50,599 bases of DNA from Vulcanimicrobiota bacterium (GTDB lineage Bacteria > Vulcanimicrobiota > Vulcanimicrobiia > Vulcanimicrobiales > Vulcanimicrobiaceae), in NCBI GenBank assembly GCA_030041225.1, contig JASHOG010000087.1, forward strand, positions 1 to 50,599, read 5' to 3'. Each line of letters starts with the position of its first letter. The stretch's first letter is position 1. The notes under the pieces were generated by a model. That model did no database searches and was not told the DNA's origin. It saw nothing but the letters and a program-made list of their open reading frames with translations. Below are positions 1 through 8,453 of the stretch, piece by piece. A program made the translations under genes and the position numbers.

Positions 1-8
1 GGAGGCCA

Positions 9-49
9 CGCAAAAAGCAAGACCCGCAGAGGCAAAGCCCCCGCGGGTC
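9..49 (-). terminator. Terminator-like hairpin on the minus strand
   Basis: GACCCGC (21-27) pairs perfectly with GCGGGTC (43-49), and GGC/GCC (31-33, 37-39) can pair inside the loop. Read on the minus strand, the hairpin is followed by TTGCTTTTTGCG, the layout of an intrinsic terminator. On the plus strand there is no T-run, so it would stop leftward transcription. The nearest annotated minus-strand gene to the right is more than 10 kb away. It could therefore end a short unannotated RNA that starts near the hutH leader. Confidence 0.4.
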
Positions 50-120
50 CTGACGTATTCGCTCACCGTGCGCGCCCGTTTGGCCCCCGGGTGGAAGACC
101 CCACAGCGCCGCTCGGCGGT

Positions 121-150
121 TTGACCGTTTCCAGCCGCGACTGATACGCT
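121..150 (+). promoter_or_regulatory. Candidate sigma70-type promoter for the hut operon
   Basis: TTGACC (121-126) is followed after 18 nt by TACGCT (145-150), or after 16 nt by GATACG (143-148). Transcription would start near 157, giving a leader of about 100 nt before hutH. The -35 is good and the -10 weak. The leader can form a small stem, CTTCG/CGAAG, around the TTTTAC at about 163-168. No regulator of the HutC type is encoded in the window. Confidence 0.3.
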
Positions 151-255
151 CGTCGCCCTTCGTTTTACCGAAGTGGTTGCATGGTAGCAGTTTCGAAAAG
201 AGGCCGCAAGAGGCGTCATGCGGTACCCACAAGCTGTCCACAGAAATTTCTATTT

Positions 256-1800
256 ATGCACCACGAGCAATCCGGTTATCCACTCGTAGCAATCGGCGGC
301 CGCCTTACGCTCGAGAACATCGAGGCGGTTGCCGACGGTGCATCCGTCGTTCTCTCCGACGCCGCACGCGAGCGCGTCGCGAATGCGAGCGAATTCGTTG
401 AGATGCACGTTCGTAGCGGTGAGCCGATCTACGGTGTCACTACCGGCTTTGGGCGGCTCGCGAACGTTCCGGTCGAACCGGACGATGCCGAGCGCCTGCA
501 GTTGAATCTTGCGCGCAGCCACGCTGCGGGAACCGGACCGCTGCTCGAACGGCGCGTCGTACGCGCCGCGGGTCTTCTGCGCGTGAACGCGCTCGCTGCC
601 GGACATTCGGGTGTACGTCCACGCACACTCGACTTGCTCGTCGAGGTATTGAACCGCGGCGTCACGCCGTGTGTACCGTCGCAAGGCTCGGTTGGCGCGA
701 GCGGCGACCTGGCGCCTCTCGCGCACATGACGCTCACGCTCGTCGGCGAGGGTGAGGCATGGTACCGAGGCGAGCGCCTTCCAAGCTCCGTCGCACTCGA
801 GCGCGCGGGGCTGCAACCGTTACGCTTGGGACCCAAGGAAGGGCTTGCGCTCGTCAACGGCACGCAAGTCATGACGGCAGTCGCGGCACTCGGCGTGCAG
901 CGCGCGCAGCGTCTCGCGGCATGCGCCGACGTGATCGGTGCGATGGCGCTCGAGGCGTACCTCGGAACCGACCGCGTCTTTGACCGGCGCATCAACGAGC
1001 TGCGGCCGCACGCGGGACAGGCGCGCGTCGCCGAGAACCTGCGCGCGTTGCTCGCCGGTTCGGAGATCGTTGAGTCGCATCGCGAGTGCGGACGCGTGCA
1101 GGATCCGTACTCATATCGCTGCATCCCGGTCGTCCACGGCGCCGTGCGGGATGCAATCGAGCACACGCGCCACGTCGTCGAGACGGAGGCGAACTCCGTC
1201 ACGGACAACCCGCTCATCTTCCCCGAGGACGGTGTCTTTCTCTCCGGTGGAAACTTTCACGGCGAACCCGTCGCGTTGGTACTCGACTTCCTCAAGATGG
1301 CGATCTGCGAGCTCGCATCGATCTCCGAACGGAGGCTCTACCTTTTGCTCAACGCACAAGAGCGTGAGCTACCGCTCTTCCTGGCCCCTCAGGCGGGACT
1401 ACAGTCGGGGCTGATGATGGTACAGTACACGGCGGCCGCGCTCGTCAACGAGAACAAGGTTTTGGCGTGGCCCGCGAGCGTCGATTCGATTCCCACCTCC
1501 GCGGGCCAAGAGGATCACGTCAGTATGGGCATGACGTCTGCGAACGTTCTTCCGCGCGTGCTCGATAACGTCGAGGGCGCGCTCGCGTGCGAGCTTCTCG
1601 GGGCGCTCGCAGCGACGGACTTCCGTCGCCCGTTGCGCTCCGGCAAGGGTACGCAAGCTGCCTACGACACCGCGAGGCGCGAGATCGCGGCCGTAGGAGA
1701 GGACCGCGCACCGTCACCCGATATCGAGCGAGCGCGCTTGCTGATCACCACGGGCACCCTGGCGAGCGCCGCGGAGAAGGCCGCGGGCATCACGCTGTAG
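256..1800 (+). CDS. hutH: Histidine ammonia-lyase (HutH)
   Basis: HutH deaminates L-histidine to urocanate, the first step of histidine use, in the cytoplasm. The MIO-forming Ala-Ser-Gly triad lies at residues 148-150 within [14 protein letters not shown], close to Ser143 of the Pseudomonas enzyme. Other family blocks are [14 protein letters not shown] and the C-terminal [11 protein letters not shown]. The start is placed at ATG 256 because the first conserved block ([11 protein letters not shown]) follows it directly, giving 514 aa, the usual length. An in-frame ATG at 181 would add 25 basic residues with no counterpart in the family. No clear Shine-Dalgarno sequence precedes 256. HutU follows after 13 nt, so this is the first gene of a hutHUIF run. 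Confidence 0.95.
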   Translation: MHHEQSGYPLVAIGGRLTLENIEAVADGASVVLSDAARERVANASEFVEMHVRSGEPIYGVTTGFGRLANVPVEPDDAERLQLNLARSHAAGTGPLLERRVVRAAGLLRVNALAAGHSGVRPRTLDLLVEVLNRGVTPCVPSQGSVGASGDLAPLAHMTLTLVGEGEAWYRGERLPSSVALERAGLQPLRLGPKEGLALVNGTQVMTAVAALGVQRAQRLAACADVIGAMALEAYLGTDRVFDRRINELRPHAGQARVAENLRALLAGSEIVESHRECGRVQDPYSYRCIPVVHGAVRDAIEHTRHVVETEANSVTDNPLIFPEDGVFLSGGNFHGEPVALVLDFLKMAICELASISERRLYLLLNAQERELPLFLAPQAGLQSGLMMVQYTAAALVNENKVLAWPASVDSIPTSAGQEDHVSMGMTSANVLPRVLDNVEGALACELLGALAATDFRRPLRSGKGTQAAYDTARREIAAVGEDRAPSPDIERARLLITTGTLASAAEKAAGITL

Positions 1801-1813
1801 GAGCCTTCCGTCG

Positions 1814-3475
1814 ATGCCGACGGCCGTCTCTGAGCCACGCACCGTTCGCGCACCGCGCGGGCGCGAGATCTCCTGCCAGGCTTGGCCGCAGGAAGCGGCC
1901 CTGCGCATGCTCATGAACAATCTCGATCCCGAGGTTGCGGAGCGCCCGCACGATCTCGTCGTCTACGGCGGCAATGGGCAGGCCGCGCGGTCGTGGGAAG
2001 CCTTTGATGCGATCGTCCGCACGCTGCGGCGTTTGAAAAATGACGAGACGCTCGTCGTGCAGAGCGGCAAGCCGATTGCGATTTTTCCCACGCACCCGCG
2101 TGCACCGCGTGTCCTCATTGCAAACGCAAATCTCGTGCCGAAGTGGGCCGATTACGCGATCTTTCGCGAGCTCGAGGCGCAGGGCTTGACGATGTTTGGG
2201 CAGATGACGGCCGGCTCGTGGATCTACATAGGAACGCAAGGGATCGTGCAAGGAACCTACGAGACCTTCGCAGAGCTCTCGCGTCAGCACTTTGGCGGAA
2301 CGCTGCGCGGGCGCGTCTGCTTGAGCGCCGGTCTCGGTGGGATGGGCGGCGCGCAACCGCTCGCGATCACAATGAACGGCGGGATTGCGCTCCTCGTCGA
2401 GGTCGATCCCAGCCGTCTCGAACGGCGCCGCGAACTACACTACCTCGACCGCGTGGCCGGCTCGCGCGATGAAGCACTGCGTGAGATCGAGCGCGCAAGG
2501 CGTGATGGCGTTGCGCTCTCGGTCGGATATGAGGGCAATGCCGCGGTCGAGTTTCCCGCGCTCTACGAACTGGGCTTTCATCCGGACGTGGTGACGGATC
2601 AGACATCGGCGCACGACATGATCGCGGGCTACGTCCCCGCGCACCTGACGCTCGAAGAGGCTTCGGAGCTGCGCAGACGTGCCCCGGACGAATATGAGCG
2701 CCGCGGTCTTGCAAGCGTCGCAAAACACGTCGAGGCCATGGTGAAGTTCAAAGACGCGGGCGCGGTCGTTTTTGATTACGGCAACAACATTCGCACCCAA
2801 GCGCAGCGCGCAGGCTTCTCCCGAGCCTTCGAGTTTCCCGGCTTCGTGCCGGCCTTCATTCGCCCGCTTTTCTGCCGCGGCGCCGGGCCGTTTCGTTTTG
2901 CTGCTCTCTCCGGCGAGCCGAGCGACATCGCGCGCTTGGACGAGGAGCTTCTGCGCCTCTTTCCCGGCGACGACTCCTTACAGCGTTGGATCAGACTCGC
3001 TCGCGAGCGCATCACGTTTCAAGGTTTGCCGGCGCGCATCTGTTGGCTCGGCTACGGCGACCGTGCGAAGGCCGGGCTCGCGTTCAACGAGCTCGTGCGC
3101 AACGGCGAGGTACAAGCGCCGGTCGTCATCGGACGCGACCATCTCGACGCCGGCAGCGTCGCTTCGCCGTTCCGCGAGACCGAAGCAATGAAGGACGGCA
3201 GCGACGCGATCGCCGACTGGCCGATCCTCAACGCGCTGTTGAACACGGCCGCCGGAGCGCACTGGGTGAGTTTCCACCACGGCGGCGGAGTGGGCATCGG
3301 CTACAGCCTGCACGCGGGCATGGTCGTCGTCGCCGACGGCAGCGATGACGCCCGCGAGCGACTCGCGTGCGTTCTCACGACCGATCCGGGTCTGGGCGTC
3401 GTGCGCCACGCAGACGCAGGATACGAGCTCGCCATGCAGACCGCCGACGAAAAAGGCATCGACTGGCGACTCTAG
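1814..3475 (+). CDS. hutU: Urocanate hydratase (HutU)
   Basis: HutU converts urocanate to 4-imidazolone-5-propionate using tightly bound NAD+ as an electrophile. The 553-aa product is full length. It has the N-terminal block [14 protein letters not shown], the NAD-binding region [14 protein letters not shown] and the catalytic segment [14 protein letters not shown]. The cysteine of that segment is residue 410, the same number as the catalytic Cys of Pseudomonas HutU. The C-terminal block [16 protein letters not shown] is also present. It lies 13 nt after hutH, and its 3' end overlaps the probable start of hutI. Confidence 0.96.
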   Translation: MPTAVSEPRTVRAPRGREISCQAWPQEAALRMLMNNLDPEVAERPHDLVVYGGNGQAARSWEAFDAIVRTLRRLKNDETLVVQSGKPIAIFPTHPRAPRVLIANANLVPKWADYAIFRELEAQGLTMFGQMTAGSWIYIGTQGIVQGTYETFAELSRQHFGGTLRGRVCLSAGLGGMGGAQPLAITMNGGIALLVEVDPSRLERRRELHYLDRVAGSRDEALREIERARRDGVALSVGYEGNAAVEFPALYELGFHPDVVTDQTSAHDMIAGYVPAHLTLEEASELRRRAPDEYERRGLASVAKHVEAMVKFKDAGAVVFDYGNNIRTQAQRAGFSRAFEFPGFVPAFIRPLFCRGAGPFRFAALSGEPSDIARLDEELLRLFPGDDSLQRWIRLARERITFQGLPARICWLGYGDRAKAGLAFNELVRNGEVQAPVVIGRDHLDAGSVASPFRETEAMKDGSDAIADWPILNALLNTAAGAHWVSFHHGGGVGIGYSLHAGMVVVADGSDDARERLACVLTTDPGLGVVRHADAGYELAMQTADEKGIDWRL

Positions 3476-4695
3476 GGGAAGCCTACTTTATTCGCGCGCG
3501 TGAGGTCATCACGTGCGACACGGACGCGCCGCAGAACGGCGTCACGTTCGAGAGACTCGGTATCATTCGCAACGCAGCGATCTTAACCGACGGCGACCGC
3601 ATTGCAGAGATCGGGCGCGAGCGCGACGTCGCTGCGCACGCTCCCAGCGGCACCGTCGAGATCGACTGCAGCGACTGCGCCGTCGTCCCGGGCCTGGTCG
3701 ATGCGCACTCGCATCCGCTCTTCGCGGGGGATCGCGAGCCGGATTTCATGGCGCGAGCACGCGGCGAGAGCCCCTCGCAAGGGATGCTGCATACCGTCGA
3801 ACAGACGCGAAGGGCGCTTCGGGAACCTAAGCGCTTCTACGAAACGACGGTACTCCCGCGCCTGCGGACCATGCTCGCGCACGGAACGACGACGTTGGAA
3901 ACGAAGAGCGGCTACGCGCTCACGAAGGAAGGCGAGTTTGCACTTCTCGACCTCATCGATGCGCACCGGGGCGACGACGATGTACCGCGGCTCGTCGCGA
4001 CCTTCCTCGGAGCGCACGCGTTACCCGCGGAGTTCGACTCAACGGACGAGTACGTGGGGTATCTCATCCGTGAGTGCTTGCCTCACGTGAGGGAGCACGG
4101 GGCCGTCTATGCCGACGCTTTTTGCGAGCCTGGATTCTTCTCTGCCGAACAAGCGGCGCGCTATCTCGGCGCGGCACGGGAGCAGGGATTGCGCTTGCGT
4201 CTGCACTGCGACGAGATGGCGTACGCTGGTGCGGCGCGCGCGGGCGTTGCGCTGCGGGTCGACGCGCTGGATCACTGTAACTGCATCGAACCCGGCGAGC
4301 TCGCCTCCATCGCGGCGAGTGGGGCCGTCGTCGTTGCCTGTCCGGCGACCATCGAGTTCTTGGGTTTGACAAGACGGGCGCCGGTGCGTGCGATGCTGGA
4401 ACATGGGGGAACGGTTGCGCTTGCGAGCGACTTCAATCCCGGAACCTCGCCCTGCTTCAACCTGCAAACCGTTGCGTATTACGGGCGCACGTTCTTCGCG
4501 TTGAGCGCCGCCGAGGCACTCTACGCCGTTACGCGCGCCGCTGCGAGCTCGCTTCGCAGCGACGCGGGCCTGCTTCGCGCAGGCGGCCGGGCGGATCTCG
4601 TAGCGTTGCGCGTCGAGGACGCGCGCGAGTTCGGCTGGCAGTTCGGGGGAAATCTCGCGAAGCTCGTGGTGAAGAGCGGAGTTCGCTCGGGATGA
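3463..4695 (+). CDS. hutI: Imidazolonepropionase (HutI), non-standard start
   Basis: HutI hydrolyses imidazolone-5-propionate to N-formimino-L-glutamate. It is an amidohydrolase-fold metalloenzyme: metal ligands H82 and H84 in [13 protein letters not shown], then [14 protein letters not shown], the [11 protein letters not shown] block and DFNPGTSPC. The homologous N-terminus ([12 protein letters not shown]) begins just after the hutU stop, but no in-frame ATG, GTG or TTG lies near it. The only upstream ATG is 3367, inside hutU. CTG 3463, six nt after AAAAGG (3451-3456), gives 410 aa and is preferred. ATT 3490, after AGGGGA, is an alternative. The stop overlaps hutF as ATGA. Function is secure; the start is not. 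Confidence 0.9.
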   Translation: MATLGEAYFIRAREVITCDTDAPQNGVTFERLGIIRNAAILTDGDRIAEIGRERDVAAHAPSGTVEIDCSDCAVVPGLVDAHSHPLFAGDREPDFMARARGESPSQGMLHTVEQTRRALREPKRFYETTVLPRLRTMLAHGTTTLETKSGYALTKEGEFALLDLIDAHRGDDDVPRLVATFLGAHALPAEFDSTDEYVGYLIRECLPHVREHGAVYADAFCEPGFFSAEQAARYLGAAREQGLRLRLHCDEMAYAGAARAGVALRVDALDHCNCIEPGELASIAASGAVVVACPATIEFLGLTRRAPVRAMLEHGGTVALASDFNPGTSPCFNLQTVAYYGRTFFALSAAEALYAVTRAAASSLRSDAGLLRAGGRADLVALRVEDAREFGWQFGGNLAKLVVKSGVRSG

Positions 4696-4696
4696 C
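4684..4696 (+). repeat. Half of a REP-like repeat at the hutI/hutF junction
   Basis: The reverse complement of these 13 nt, GTCATCCCGAGCG, is identical to the first 13 nt of the REP-like copy at 20508. The half-copy contains both the hutI stop (4693-4695) and the hutF start (4692-4694). The other half of the repeat is not recognisable here, so this is either a truncated copy or a chance match to a GC-rich word. Confidence 0.35.
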
Positions 4697-5990
4697 AGGC
4701 AAGGTGCCCGAGCTGATTCGTTGCGCGAGGGCGATCGTCGGCGGCGAGGAGCGGCTGGACTTCGCCTTTGTCGTGAACGATGGTCGAATTGAAGACGCGG
4801 GAGATTTTGCGGCGGTGCAGGCGCGACGCCCGCAGGCGCAGACCCGCTCGTTTCCCGCAGATCGCATCGTTACTCCCGGATTCATCAACGGACATAGCCA
4901 CGCATATCAAATCCTCCTTCGCGGTCGAGGCGATGATCTTCCGTTCGAGCGCTGGCGCAGCGAGGCGCTCTACCGCGTCATCCCGCAACTGGAACCGGAG
5001 GACGTCTATTGGGTCTTCGTTGCCGCGTTCTCAGAGATGCTGGGTGCCGGGATCACGAGCGTTGCAGAGTTTTTCTATCTCAACGGGCGGGGGAACGGCC
5101 ACGCGGAGGCAGCGATCCGAGCGGCGGCCGCCACCGGGATTCGCCTCGTCCTGGCACGTGCGTGGATGGACGCGCCGCGCGTGCCCGAGGCCTTTCGCGA
5201 GAGCGTCACGCAGGCACGGGAACGAACGCGTGCTCTGCGAGCGGAGTTTCCTGAAGCGAACGTCTGCGTCGCACCCCACTCGCTCCACGGTGCGTCGGAG
5301 GAGATGCTGCGCGCGGCTGCTGCGTTTGCCGGAGAGGAACGTTGCGATCTTCACATTCACGTTGCCGAGGGAGAAGCGGAGGTCGAGCTCTCGCGCGAGC
5401 GGTACGGCGTTCCGCCCGTTCTCGCCCTCGACCGGCTCGGAGTTTTGAACGAGCGAAGCGTCGCGATCCACGCGATGTACCTGACCGAAGATGAGAAGGA
5501 GCTGCTCGCGACCCGAGGCGTGCGCGTCGTGCGTTGCCCGTCGACGAACCTCTACCTCGGCGACGGCATCGCCGATGCGGCCCCGCTTCGCGCGCGTGCC
5601 GTCGTCGTTGGGCTCGGAACCGACGCAAACGTCAAGCCGTCACTGCTCGATGAGATGCGCCTCGCCGCCTATCTCGAGAAGGCATCGCGGCGCGACGGCG
5701 GAGCACTCCAAGCGCGGACGGCGTTCGCGCTTGGAACCTCGGAGGGTGCGCGCGCCCTCGATCTGCCGGCGGGGGAGCTCGCTACGGGGATGCTCGCCGA
5801 CTTTCTCGTCCTGGGCACCGAGGGCATCGACCCGTGGTCGCCTCCGGTGAATGCCCTCGTCTATCGCGGAGAGGCTGCTTGGGTACAGGCCGCGTTCGTC
5901 GGAGGGAGGCGAGCGTACGCCGGCGATCTCTCCCCGCTAGCTGGAGAGGCACACCGTGAGACTGCGCGGATCGCCCGACGGTGCGTGTAA
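4692..5990 (+). CDS. hutF: Formimidoylglutamate deiminase-like amidohydrolase (HutF)
   Basis: This is a 432-aa amidohydrolase. The predicted reaction is N-formimino-L-glutamate to N-formyl-L-glutamate plus ammonia. Metal-site blocks follow the HutF pattern: INGHSHAYQ (H68, H70), LHIHVAEGEAEVE, AIHAMYLTEDE and GLGTDANVKPSLLDEMR. The segment ERWRSEALYR with AGITSVAEFFY resembles the HutF signature around the substrate loop. It overlaps hutI by 4 nt (ATGA), which strongly links it to histidine breakdown. No hutG (formylglutamate deformylase) is in the window. A related deaminase of the TrzN/SsnA type cannot be excluded by eye, but the operon position favours HutF. Confidence 0.78.
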   Translation: MTGKVPELIRCARAIVGGEERLDFAFVVNDGRIEDAGDFAAVQARRPQAQTRSFPADRIVTPGFINGHSHAYQILLRGRGDDLPFERWRSEALYRVIPQLEPEDVYWVFVAAFSEMLGAGITSVAEFFYLNGRGNGHAEAAIRAAAATGIRLVLARAWMDAPRVPEAFRESVTQARERTRALRAEFPEANVCVAPHSLHGASEEMLRAAAAFAGEERCDLHIHVAEGEAEVELSRERYGVPPVLALDRLGVLNERSVAIHAMYLTEDEKELLATRGVRVVRCPSTNLYLGDGIADAAPLRARAVVVGLGTDANVKPSLLDEMRLAAYLEKASRRDGGALQARTAFALGTSEGARALDLPAGELATGMLADFLVLGTEGIDPWSPPVNALVYRGEAAWVQAAFVGGRRAYAGDLSPLAGEAHRETARIARRCV

Positions 5991-6018
5991 GTACTTGCAT
6001 TCGCCTGTGGCCTGTGGT

Positions 6019-6678
6019 ATGGTTCGCCGGATGAGAACAGCGCTTCCGGCCGCCGCGGTGCTCCTGGCCTGCGCTCTACCCGCGAGTGCTACCGGTCAAG
6101 GCCCGACCGACGCTCACGCCGTCATCGAGCGTGTGCTCTCAAGTAATCCGGCGCTCATGTCGTATCGCGCGCGCGTGCACGTCGGCGTGCACATGCTCAA
6201 CTTCCCGTTCCTGAGTCCGGAGCTCGATGGAACTTCGTACTACAAGCGGCCTGGAAACCTGGAAGTCGTTTTCGACAGCGTTCCCTTCTACATGAAGGGC
6301 TTTTCGAAACTGTTCTCCGACATGGGCGATGCCGCCGCTTGGGAACGCGACCAGAACGTCGCGCTCCTTGGAACGCGCACGTTAGACGGACAGCCGCAGC
6401 TCCTCTTAAGGATGACGAAGAAGATTCACAGCGACATCCTCGATCATACCGACGCCTATATCGATCCGCAGACGTACGAGCTGACTCGGATGGAATGGCA
6501 CTACCGCAGCGGCGGCGAGATCGTGATGACGCAGTCGTATCGTACGGCAGCCGGGTTCACCGTTCCGGCGACGCAACACGCGACGATCGACATCCCAGGC
6601 GTGCACGCCGTCGGTGACGCAGTCTATGCGGATTACCAAATCAACGTCATCGTCGACGACGGAACCTTCACGAAGTGA
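6019..6678 (+). CDS. Secreted LolA-like protein of unknown function
   Basis: About 219 aa with an N-terminal hydrophobic segment (TALPAAAVLLACALPASA). This could be a type I signal peptide or, through VLLAC, a lipoprotein signal. The mature part is rich in beta-strand patterns and aromatic residues. It contains phrases such as YKRPGNLEVVFD and AYIDPQTYELTRMEWHY, which recall the outer-membrane lipoprotein-sorting (LolA/LolB-like) fold. Start ATG 6019 is chosen over ATG 6031; the longer reading frame from 5956 runs into hutF and adds no signal. Its stop overlaps the next gene (TetR) as GTGA. The fold assignment is tentative. Confidence 0.6.
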   Translation: MVRRMRTALPAAAVLLACALPASATGQGPTDAHAVIERVLSSNPALMSYRARVHVGVHMLNFPFLSPELDGTSYYKRPGNLEVVFDSVPFYMKGFSKLFSDMGDAAAWERDQNVALLGTRTLDGQPQLLLRMTKKIHSDILDHTDAYIDPQTYELTRMEWHYRSGGEIVMTQSYRTAAGFTVPATQHATIDIPGVHAVGDAVYADYQINVIVDDGTFTK

Positions 6679-7277
6679 TTGCGACTCGGACGACCTCTCC
6701 GGAGGAAACGCGCGAGCGCATCCTCACTGCGGCGCGCGAGGTGATCGCGCGCAAGGGAAAGCGCGGTGCAACGACCCGCGAGATCGCCGAGGTCGCCTGT
6801 GTCAACGAGGCGACGCTCTTCCGCCACTTCGGCAGCAAGAGCGCACTCGTCATCGCGGTTGCACAGCGCTTTTGCGGTGCCGTCGAGCTGCGCGACATCG
6901 TCGGCAGGCTCCAGGGCCCCGTCGAGGAGGATTTGCTCGCGATCGGGCGGGTGATGTACGAGCGGATGGAATCGCAGAAGGACATCATCAGATGGTCCAT
7001 GGTCGAGGTCGAATACGACAAGGATCTCTTTTCCTCGACCGCTTGGCGGCCTCAGCTCGCGATCCACGACGTCGTCGTCGAGGTGATGGACCGTTACGTC
7101 CGGGCAGGGGTGCTCGAAGGCGACCCCAGGCGGCTGGCACTTTTCTTCATAGGAATGGTTCTTATACACGTGCTCGCTCGGGAGAAGTTCCCCGATGCGA
7201 AGCTGATCGGCGACGCCGATGAGGCGCTGCGGTTCTACATCGACGTTTTCTTGAACGGTACGAAGAGAGAAGGGTAG
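6675..7277 (+). CDS. TetR/AcrR-family transcriptional regulator
   Basis: A 200-aa one-component repressor. The N-terminal helix-turn-helix (about residues 33-56) contains TTREIAEVACVNEATLFRHF, the classic TetR recognition helix. The C-terminal ligand domain is helical and not recognisable in detail. It starts at GTG 6675 within the preceding stop (GTGA overlap), is preceded by the LolA-like gene and is followed 12 nt later by the HlyD gene. It probably controls its own efflux cluster, although no clear palindromic operator was found. Confidence 0.88.
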   Translation: MIATRTTSPEETRERILTAAREVIARKGKRGATTREIAEVACVNEATLFRHFGSKSALVIAVAQRFCGAVELRDIVGRLQGPVEEDLLAIGRVMYERMESQKDIIRWSMVEVEYDKDLFSSTAWRPQLAIHDVVVEVMDRYVRAGVLEGDPRRLALFFIGMVLIHVLAREKFPDAKLIGDADEALRFYIDVFLNGTKREG

Positions 7278-7289
7278 GAGAGGGGGGAC

Positions 7290-8450
7290 ATGGAGACTCG
7301 CGAGAGGGAGCAGCAGGCTCACGACGGCAGCGGGCCGGTTCTGCACGCACCCGAAGAGCGGGGAACCCAGCCGCGGAAGCGCTGGCTCTTTCTTGCGGCC
7401 GGTATCGTCGTCCTTATCGTGGTGCTCGTCTTCGGCATTCCGTGGCTGAGATATTTTTTCTCCCATCAAAGTACCGACGACGCGTACGTTGATGCGGATA
7501 TCGTCCAGGTAACGAGCAAGATCGATGAGCGGATCAACGGCATCCTCGTCAACACGAATCAGTTCGTGCATCGAGGCCAACTCCTCATCGTGCTCGACGA
7601 TCGCGATGAGATCGTGAAGCTCGAGCAGGCGCGCGCGCAGTACGATCTCGCGCTTGCGAACCAGCGTACGACCGTCGAGCAGGGACAGGGAGGCGTTTCG
7701 ACGGCGAGCGGAGAGGTGGGTCAGGCGCGAGCGCAGCTGGGCGTAGCGCTGGCAAACATTCCGGGTGCGGAGCAGGGCTATGACAAGGCGCAGAATGACT
7801 TACGACGCACTGAGTCGCTCGTCGCGACGGGCGATGTTCCGGCGGCTCAGCTCGACGACGCCCGCGCCGAGGCCGCGGGCGCGGAGTCGCAACTGAACGC
7901 AGCGGAGCGACAAGTCGCGGCGGCGCAGGGCGCGCTGAGCGCGGCTCAAGGCGGCGTCGCGACTGCGAGCGGGAGGCTCGCGCAAGCCGCCGACCCGAGC
8001 CAAGTCGAAGCCGCGAAAGCGCAGCTCGACCTCGCGCGGCGCGACCTGCGTTACACGCACATCTATGCGCCGATCGATGCGTACGTCGGCTTGAAACGTG
8101 TGGAAATTGGACAGGTGATCTCCTCGGGGATGGAACTCATGACCCTCGTTCCGGCGCACGGCATCTACATCACCGCGAATTATAAGGAAACGCAGATGGG
8201 ACACATGCGTGTCGGGCAGCCGGTCGACATTCACGTGGACGCCTATGGCGGCGTGACGTTCCACGGGCACATTCTCTCAATCAATCCGGCCTCGCAGAAC
8301 ACCTACGCCCTCGTTCCTTCGCAGAACGCGACCGGCAACTTCGTGAAGGTCACACAACGGATCCCGGTGCGTATCTCGATCGATGATCCGCGCTCCGATA
8401 TGCCGCTGCGCCCCGGAATGAGCGTCGAAACGTACGTGAAGGTCAAGTAG
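7290..8450 (+). CDS. EmrA/HlyD-type membrane fusion protein
   Basis: A 386-aa periplasmic adaptor that would link an inner-membrane pump to an outer-membrane channel. Order of parts: cytoplasmic tail (1-31), one membrane helix (about 32-53), the STDDAYVDADIVQV lipoyl-edge motif typical of EmrA, then a long Ala/Gln-rich coiled coil (about 105-235). The returning lipoyl half (YTHIYAPIDAYVGLKRVEIG) and a beta-barrel (LRPGMSVETYVKVK) follow. A GGAG-rich ribosome site precedes ATG 7290. TolC follows after 3 nt. An EmrB-type permease, normally the next gene, is absent. Confidence 0.9.
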   Translation: METREREQQAHDGSGPVLHAPEERGTQPRKRWLFLAAGIVVLIVVLVFGIPWLRYFFSHQSTDDAYVDADIVQVTSKIDERINGILVNTNQFVHRGQLLIVLDDRDEIVKLEQARAQYDLALANQRTTVEQGQGGVSTASGEVGQARAQLGVALANIPGAEQGYDKAQNDLRRTESLVATGDVPAAQLDDARAEAAGAESQLNAAERQVAAAQGALSAAQGGVATASGRLAQAADPSQVEAAKAQLDLARRDLRYTHIYAPIDAYVGLKRVEIGQVISSGMELMTLVPAHGIYITANYKETQMGHMRVGQPVDIHVDAYGGVTFHGHILSINPASQNTYALVPSQNATGNFVKVTQRIPVRISIDDPRSDMPLRPGMSVETYVKVK

Positions 8451-8453
8451 GTC

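Noticed and set aside
6400-6425. Another REP-like copy suggested by AGGATGACGA
   Set aside because: Only about eight bases match, and they lie in ordinary codons of the LolA-like gene without the second arm.
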